A DNA stretch of 16,427 bases, taken from contig MQVO02000185.1 of NCBI GenBank assembly GCA_001986395.2, forward strand, positions 1 through 16,427, written 5' to 3'. Below the pieces are notes generated by a model, which was not told where the DNA came from, ran no database searches, and saw only the letters and a program-made list of their open reading frames with translations. Within the stretch, counting starts at the first letter, position 1; every line of letters begins with the position of its first letter. Positions 12,046-16,427 of this stretch are shown here, one piece after another. Made by a program: the position numbers and the translations under genes. The DNA comes from Irpex lacteus. Taxonomy: Eukaryota > Basidiomycota > Agaricomycetes > Polyporales > Irpicaceae.

Positions 12046-12267
12046 GTTACTATGGATACCAAATCTGGAAGAAATTTGTGTACATACAGAATCAATAAAC
12101 AATCTGCCTCTCGGCTCCTGGTACTCTTTGAAGTCCCACACTTCGTCGGGGAGCTGTTAAATTTAAGCCGAATTTTAATAGATAACCCAAATAAAAATAA
12201 ATTAATAAAACAAAAAACTTTTTTTAATAATAAAAGAATCGATGACAATATAGTTAACATCAAATAG
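12043..12267 (+). CDS. Hypothetical ORF, 74 codons
   Basis: Starts inside the G-run repeat and reads TKSGRNLCTYRINKQSASRL, then VLFEVPHFVGELLNLSRIL and a Lys/Asn-rich tail. The first half has balanced composition that may be a gene piece; the tail is low-complexity. I recognise no family. Start is uncertain because it lies in a repeat. Confidence 0.3.
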   Translation: MVTMDTKSGRNLCTYRINKQSASRLLVLFEVPHFVGELLNLSRILIDNPNKNKLIKQKTFFNNKRIDDNIVNIK

Positions 12268-12589
12268 TATTTTAAAGGAGTTATTTAAGGATAACTAGCA
12301 AATTTATAAAAAAGGAGGTATAAAACCAAAAGCCACTGTCCAATATCCTCTATCCTCTATCATCTTTAGGGGGGAGAGGGGCTGGACGGAATAAATAAAG
12401 TGGCGATCCTAAGGGAAACCTTTATATTTAAACTTCCTGAAGTAAACCATTTCAGTAAGGAAAGGAAAGGAAATCAACCGAGACTCCGAGAGTAATGGTG
12501 AGTGAAATCGGATTAGCCTAAAAGATAATTTTTTACAATTAAAGTAATAATAAAAATATTTTATAGTATTTATCTTATGTACCTTTTTA

Positions 12590-12616
12590 TTTATTTAATA
12601 ATAAAAAAAAAAGGGA
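12590..12616. repeat. T/A hairpin inside rnl
   Basis: CCTTTTTATTTATTTAATAA followed by an A run and GGG; same family as about 4574-4598. It lies in a variable region of domain I. Confidence 0.7.
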
Positions 12617-12999
12617 AGAAATATTAAATAAATAAGTATGAATAAAGTAACCAAAGAAGGTGAAAGTCCTGTGTAATTAAAAAAATTATCGAATATTAAA
12701 TTAATATTCTAATAAAAATATAAAGTACGATGAGAGTTAACTTGTCGGAATATAGGGGAACCATCCTCTAAGGCTAAGTATTATAAATTTAGCGATAGTG
12801 AAAAGTACTGTGAAGGAAAAGTTGAAAAAGTAATGTTATAGACATTGTGAAATAGTCTTGAATTAGTAACTCTATAAGCAGTCGAAGTTTTTTAAAATGA
12901 CGGCGTACCTTTTGCATAATGGGTCAGCAAGTTAATGGGAGTAGCAAGGTTAAAAGCCCTAGCGAAAGCGACTGGACATAAAATTTAATTAGTAAAACC

Positions 13000-13048
13000 C
13001 CCCAAAAAAACTAGTTAGAATTATTTATAATTACTAGTGTTTTTGGGG
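13000..13048. repeat. Full CCCCAAAAAACTAG element inside rnl
   Basis: Left arm CCCCAAAAAAACTAGTTAG (with an extra C or two) pairs with right arm CTAGTGTTTTTGGGG. It interrupts an expansion-type region between conserved rnl segments, so it is tolerated in, or removed from, the mature rRNA. Confidence 0.9.
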
Positions 13049-13926
13049 TATTAACTAAATTAGTGTTGGATAAGTTACTTCTATTAGACCCGAAGCTAGG
13101 TGATCTTCCCTAGACCAGATTTTAATCTTAAATGATGAATGGATCGAACGGGTGAATGTTGCATAATTCTCCGATGAGTTTAGGGAAGCGGTGAAATGCC
13201 AATCTGACCTAGTGATAGCTGGTTTTCTACGAAACATATGTAGGTATGACATCTATACAAAATTTATGAAGGTACAGCACTCAATTCCAAATAAATTATA
13301 ATTTTTAATTATAATCAATGTTTAAGTTGCGGGGACGTAAAAATCTTACCAATGGAAGAGAATCTCGGAATTACATAAATTGATGATAGATATTCAGACT
13401 ACTCATGCTAAGGTGGGTAGTCAAGACGGAAACAGCCGAGAACACGAATCAAGGTCCCAAATGATTATTAAGTGAAATTAAGGTAGTAGCAAAATTGAAC
13501 GCAACTGTAAAGTGAGCCTGGTAGTCGCTATCTTTTAATGACCGTTTGTAACAACGTATCAGTCTTCAGAATGTCGCACCGAAAATTTAACGGGTCTTAA
13601 ATAATCAACCGATATCGTGTTGCTTTAGAATAGTCAAATAATTCTATTCTAAATCTAGGTAGTAGAACATTCAGGAAACCTGAAATTAAATAGTGTTTCA
13701 TTATTTATAGGATACTGAAGAGATAATGCTGACATGAGTAACGTAAAAAGAAGTTATAATACTTCTCGCCGAATACGAAAGGGTTATAAGGAAAGGTTAA
13801 ACCTCCTTATGTTAATGCGGCCTCTAAGGTTCAAAACCAATGTTTTGACTGATGAGTTTAAAACCTAAAGTTCTTTTTGAACCGGGAAAATAAAGTTTTT
13901 TTTAAATTAAATAGTAATCTTTACTG

Positions 13927-13960
13927 CCCCTGCCTTAAGCCACTGGCTTTGGGCAAGGGG
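13927..13960. repeat. GC-rich nested hairpin inside rnl
   Basis: CCCC/GGGG, TGCC/GGCA and AGCC/GGCT pair in register around the loop ACT, separated by small symmetric internal loops. Very GC-rich for its surroundings, like the GC palindromes known from some fungal mitochondria. Confidence 0.85.
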
Positions 13961-14109
13961 AACAATTATTATTTTATTTTTAATTTTAATCTACCGTACC
14001 CTAAACCGACACAGGTTCGTAGGTAGAGTATACCAAGGCGTAGAGCTAAAAGTTGTTAAGGAACTCGGCAAGTTCTCCTCTAAAGTTAGACGATAAGAGG
14101 AACCTATTA

Positions 14110-14135
14110 CCCTTTTTTTTTAATTCTTAAAAAGG
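14110..14135. repeat. T/A hairpin inside rnl
   Basis: CCCTTTTTTTTTAATTCTTA followed by AAAAGG. Same family as the hairpins at 1050 and 4574. Confidence 0.6.
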
Positions 14136-15451
14136 ATATAGGTGGCACAAAATCGGAGGCCCCGACTGTTTACTAAAAACACAATTCAGAGCAATGATTA
14201 ATATCATAGTATTCTGGATGAAACTTGCCCAATGCCAAATAAATAAGAGAGGTGATAGGATAACTATTACTAATCAAATCAATGGTTAATAGCGGTCTTA
14301 ACTATGAGGATCCTAAGGTAGCAAAATAAATTGGCCATTAAATGTGGTCCGGTATCAATAGTTTAACGATGGTCTCACTGTCTCTACAACTTGCTCAGTG
14401 AAATTGAATTACCCGTGCAGATGCGGGTTACCTCCAGGTGGACGGGAAGACCCTATGCAGCTTTACTGTAGTTAGTCATCATGTTAATCAAACCTTAGTA
14501 TGAAGTGATTAGGGATGTCGATAGACGAAAGGTGAGATACCTTAAGACTTTGGTTTCAGATTAAATTTACCTCTTATTTAATAGATAGAGAGATAGTTGA
14601 CTAATGGGCAGTTTGACTGGGGCGGTCGCTTTTGAAAGAGTATCAAAATGCATCCATAGTTTTAATTAAAAAAAATATAAGACGCTTATATACAGACATA
14701 TAAAATCAATTTGTTATTAAAATTGATGATTATTTATTATTTATATTAAAAATTTTTAAGGTATAGCTAGATTTTTGAAAGGAGATCAATCAACCAGTGA
14801 TAAAGGTTGTAATGGCGTAATGGCTAGAGCATGCTTAACTGATAGACTTAGAAGTCGGACAGATACGTAAGTAGGGCATAGTGACCCCTCGCTATATTAT
14901 GGAATAGACGGGGATCAATCGATAAAAGTTACGCTAGGGATAACAGGCTGATAGCTGGTGAGAGTACACATTGTCCCAGCTGTTTGGCACCTCGATGTCG
15001 ACTCAACCTATCCTCCGGGGGCAAAAGCTCGGAAGGGTTCGGCTGTTCGCCGATTAAAAGGTTACGCGAGTTGGGTTTAATACGACGTGAGTCAGTATGG
15101 TCCCTATCTTCTGGAGGGATAAATAGTAAAAAGGGAGAGACCTTCTAGTACGAAAGGATCAATAGGCTGTGTTTCTATAGTGTACCAATTGTTGAAATAA
15201 TTGCATAAAAAATTAAAAATGCATAGTTGGGTAGCCACAAACATATTAGATAAGTGCTGAAGGAATAAATGCACGAAACTATCCCCTAGATACTATCATT
15301 AAAATATCTTTAGTATATTTTAATTTTTTAAGAAATAGAACATTTCTTGATAGGATGTAAATGTAAGTACTGTAAAGTATTAAGTTTAACATTACTAATT
15401 TATTAAATAGACTATATGCTCAATTATTGTCAATAAAAAATCTTTCAGCCC

Positions 15452-15474
15452 AGCCACTTTCTGGTAGAGTGGCT
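15452..15474 (+). terminator. Hairpin just downstream of rnl
   Basis: AGCCACT pairs with AGTGGCT around a 9-nt loop, 20-30 bases past the estimated rnl end, followed by a T-rich run. It could mark 3' processing or termination; the role is inferred from position only. Confidence 0.4.
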
Positions 15475-15499
15475 TATTCTTTTGTTTTATAAAAAAAAG

Positions 15500-15674
15500 G
15501 GAGTTAGTAATAAATTTTATTTTAATTTAAAGTTAAGATATTAAAAAGGGAACAGATGATTCTTATATAATAGTTTAAACTAAATCATAAATTAAATCTT
15601 AATATTCATATTTTCAATATAATTGTAATCCTATTGCTTTATTGTCATTGCTGGATCTATAGTTTAATCATCCA
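15500..15674. other. AT-rich spacer after rnl
   Basis: No gene is seen on either strand. Confidence 0.6.
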
Positions 15675-15789
15675 CCCAAAAAAACTAATTATTTCTAATT
15701 CCATTCCAAAAAACTAGGCTCTAATTAAAATTTAATTTAATTAAATTTTAATAATCGCGGATGAAAGAATTATAACTAGTTTTTTGGGG
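15675..15789. repeat. Compound palindrome: CCCCAAAAAACTAG family with nested AT palindrome
   Basis: CCCAAAAAAACTAATTA at the left and TATAACTAGTTTTTTGGGG at the right enclose a second left arm CCAAAAAACTAGG (15706-15718) and an AT palindrome (15723-15752, like 5244-5273). This looks like one element inserted in another. The segment CCAAAAAAACTAGGCTC also occurs at 10143-10159. Confidence 0.82.
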
Positions 15790-15856
15790 AAGAATACATA
15801 AAATTAAATAAAATATATAAATAAAAATAATTAAATAAATATATTTTAATTTAAGT

Positions 15857-15906
15857 TATATCTAAATAAAAAAAGTATTTAATTATATAAGAGAGTATAA
15901 ATTTTA
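15857..15906. repeat. 50-bp direct repeat, copy 2
   Basis: Identical to 6819-6868. Confidence 0.93.
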
Positions 15907-16090
15907 CTAAAATAATTTATTAAAAAAATAAAGATATAAAAACATAAAATAATTATTAATATATACAATCTCTCTTCTTACTAACTATAATTCTCTCTAC
16001 CCTTTTTTAATTAAATAAAAAAGGAGAAAACTATAATAATTTATTAAAATAGAAGAAAACTAGGTAATTTAGATTCTAGTTTTAAAATAA

Positions 16091-16138
16091 CCCCACAAAA
16101 AACTATTAGAATTAATTATAATTCCTAGTTTTTTGGGG
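16091..16138. repeat. Full CCCCAAAAAACTAG palindromic element
   Basis: CCCCACAAAAAACTA at the left pairs with TAGTTTTTTGGGG at the right; centre ATTAGAATTAATTATAATTC. Same family as 6174-6221. Confidence 0.9.
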
Positions 16139-16427
16139 ATCTGTGAAGATTATTATTATATATTGGATATTAAGATTAAAAAAGGTTTATTAATATCTAT
16201 TAACGATAGTAAAATAGCTATAAATGATAGTAAAATATAAGAGAGTATAACTTAAACCAAGTCTCTCATTTTCATTATATTTTGAAGTAAGGAAAGAGTA
16301 ATAAGATTTCAGCAAGTAATAAGATATATCCAAGTTTAAGATCTATGAAAGTTTAATAGGAGACTAGTAAGACTTAAAGGTGTGGGTGGAAAGGGATAGT
16401 TCCATCGATAAAGAGGAAGGCATGTGT
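16139..16427. other. Tail of window, nothing recognised
   Basis: The first half has short repeats (GATAGTAAAAT twice, AGTAATAAGAT twice). The last 100 bases are less A/T-rich and purine-rich on the plus strand, without a coding frame, and could be the start of a structured RNA gene; I cannot identify it. Confidence 0.4.

Larger units (their letters stand above)
12385..15425 (+). rRNA. rnl: Large-subunit ribosomal RNA
   Basis: Conserved landmarks in order: CAGTAAGGAAAGGAAAGGAA then ATCAACCGAGACTCC (about 12451-12490); TGATAGCTGGTTTTCTACGAAA (13213-); GGATCCTAAGGTAGCAAAAT (14309-); GACGGGAAGACCCTATGCAG (14441-); CGCTAGGGATAACAGGCTGATA (14931-), TTTGGCACCTCGATGTCGACTC (14982-); and the sarcin-ricin loop AGTACGAAAGGA (15148-15159, GAAA where bacteria have GAGA). 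These are 23S-type domains I to VI. The ends are set by the first and last sequences that fit, and may be off by tens of bases. No intron interrupts the usual sites, including the omega site. Variable regions carry inserted hairpins (12590, 13000, 13926, 14110). It is the only large gene on the plus strand. Confidence 0.96.

Noticed and set aside
12033..12263. 76-codon minus-strand ORF
   Set aside because: Overlaps the plus-strand frame at 12043-12267; its hydrophobic run mirrors a Lys/Asn-rich tail. Neither strand is certain, but this one looks less like coding sequence.
13055..13252. 65-codon minus-strand ORF
   Set aside because: Lies wholly inside the rnl rRNA gene, in conserved rRNA sequence.
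6174..16138. Repeated hairpins as a CRISPR array
   Set aside because: Copies are kilobases apart, irregularly spaced and palindromic, without uniform spacers; they fit dispersed mitochondrial palindromes.
16290..16427. Possible 5' end of the small-subunit rRNA
   Set aside because: No conserved SSU segment could be matched with confidence; left as unidentified.

Overview
This looks like a stretch of a mitochondrial genome, most likely from a fungus (possibly an early-diverging lineage; I cannot name the genus). The evidence is a mitochondrial-type large-subunit rRNA, respiratory genes (cox3, nad1, nad5), group I introns, a tRNA-Trp with anticodon UCA (so UGA is probably read as Trp), an rps3-like fragment, homing-endonuclease remnants and a fragment of a plasmid-type family B DNA polymerase. 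Intergenic DNA is very AT-rich and full of palindromes.

Layout. Positions 1-890 hold cox3 (minus strand), split by a 169-nt group I intron. tRNA-Pro (minus) is at 1091-1163. nad1 (minus) occupies 1307-2494 as three exons separated by two small group I introns, plus the 3' part of a third intron that carries a decayed GIY-YIG endonuclease (2603-2869). From about 2900 to 8400 the DNA is a patchwork of short gene pieces: a dpo fragment, a frameshifted second nad5, the first exon of cob, another GIY-YIG piece, nad2, rps3 and nad4L pieces, an Asn/Gly-rich ORF, tRNAs (Phe, Ile, Trp) and several tRNA-like sequences. The C-terminal exon of the intact nad5 (minus) is at 8649-9569, with the 3' core of a group I intron before it. 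9600-12300 is again a patchwork: two nad4 pieces, a frameshifted LAGLIDADG piece and unidentified ORFs. rnl (plus) fills about 12385-15425, has no intron, but carries several inserted hairpins. The tail, to 16427, is palindrome-rich and I see no gene in it.

How it fits together. cox3, nad1, nad5, rnl and the canonical tRNAs are parts of the organelle's respiratory and translation machinery. The rest looks like debris from recombination, intron-endonuclease decay and plasmid integration. At least three families of short palindromes are scattered through it, often exactly at the ends of gene fragments. One family also sits inside rnl. Two respiratory genes (nad1, nad5) lack their upstream exons anywhere on the expected strand, so trans-splicing or gene scrambling is a real possibility. 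nad1 also carries an in-frame UAA and a one-base frameshift, so either this copy is dying, the transcript is corrected, or the sequence has errors.

All identifications were made by reading translations and folding by eye; no database search was run.
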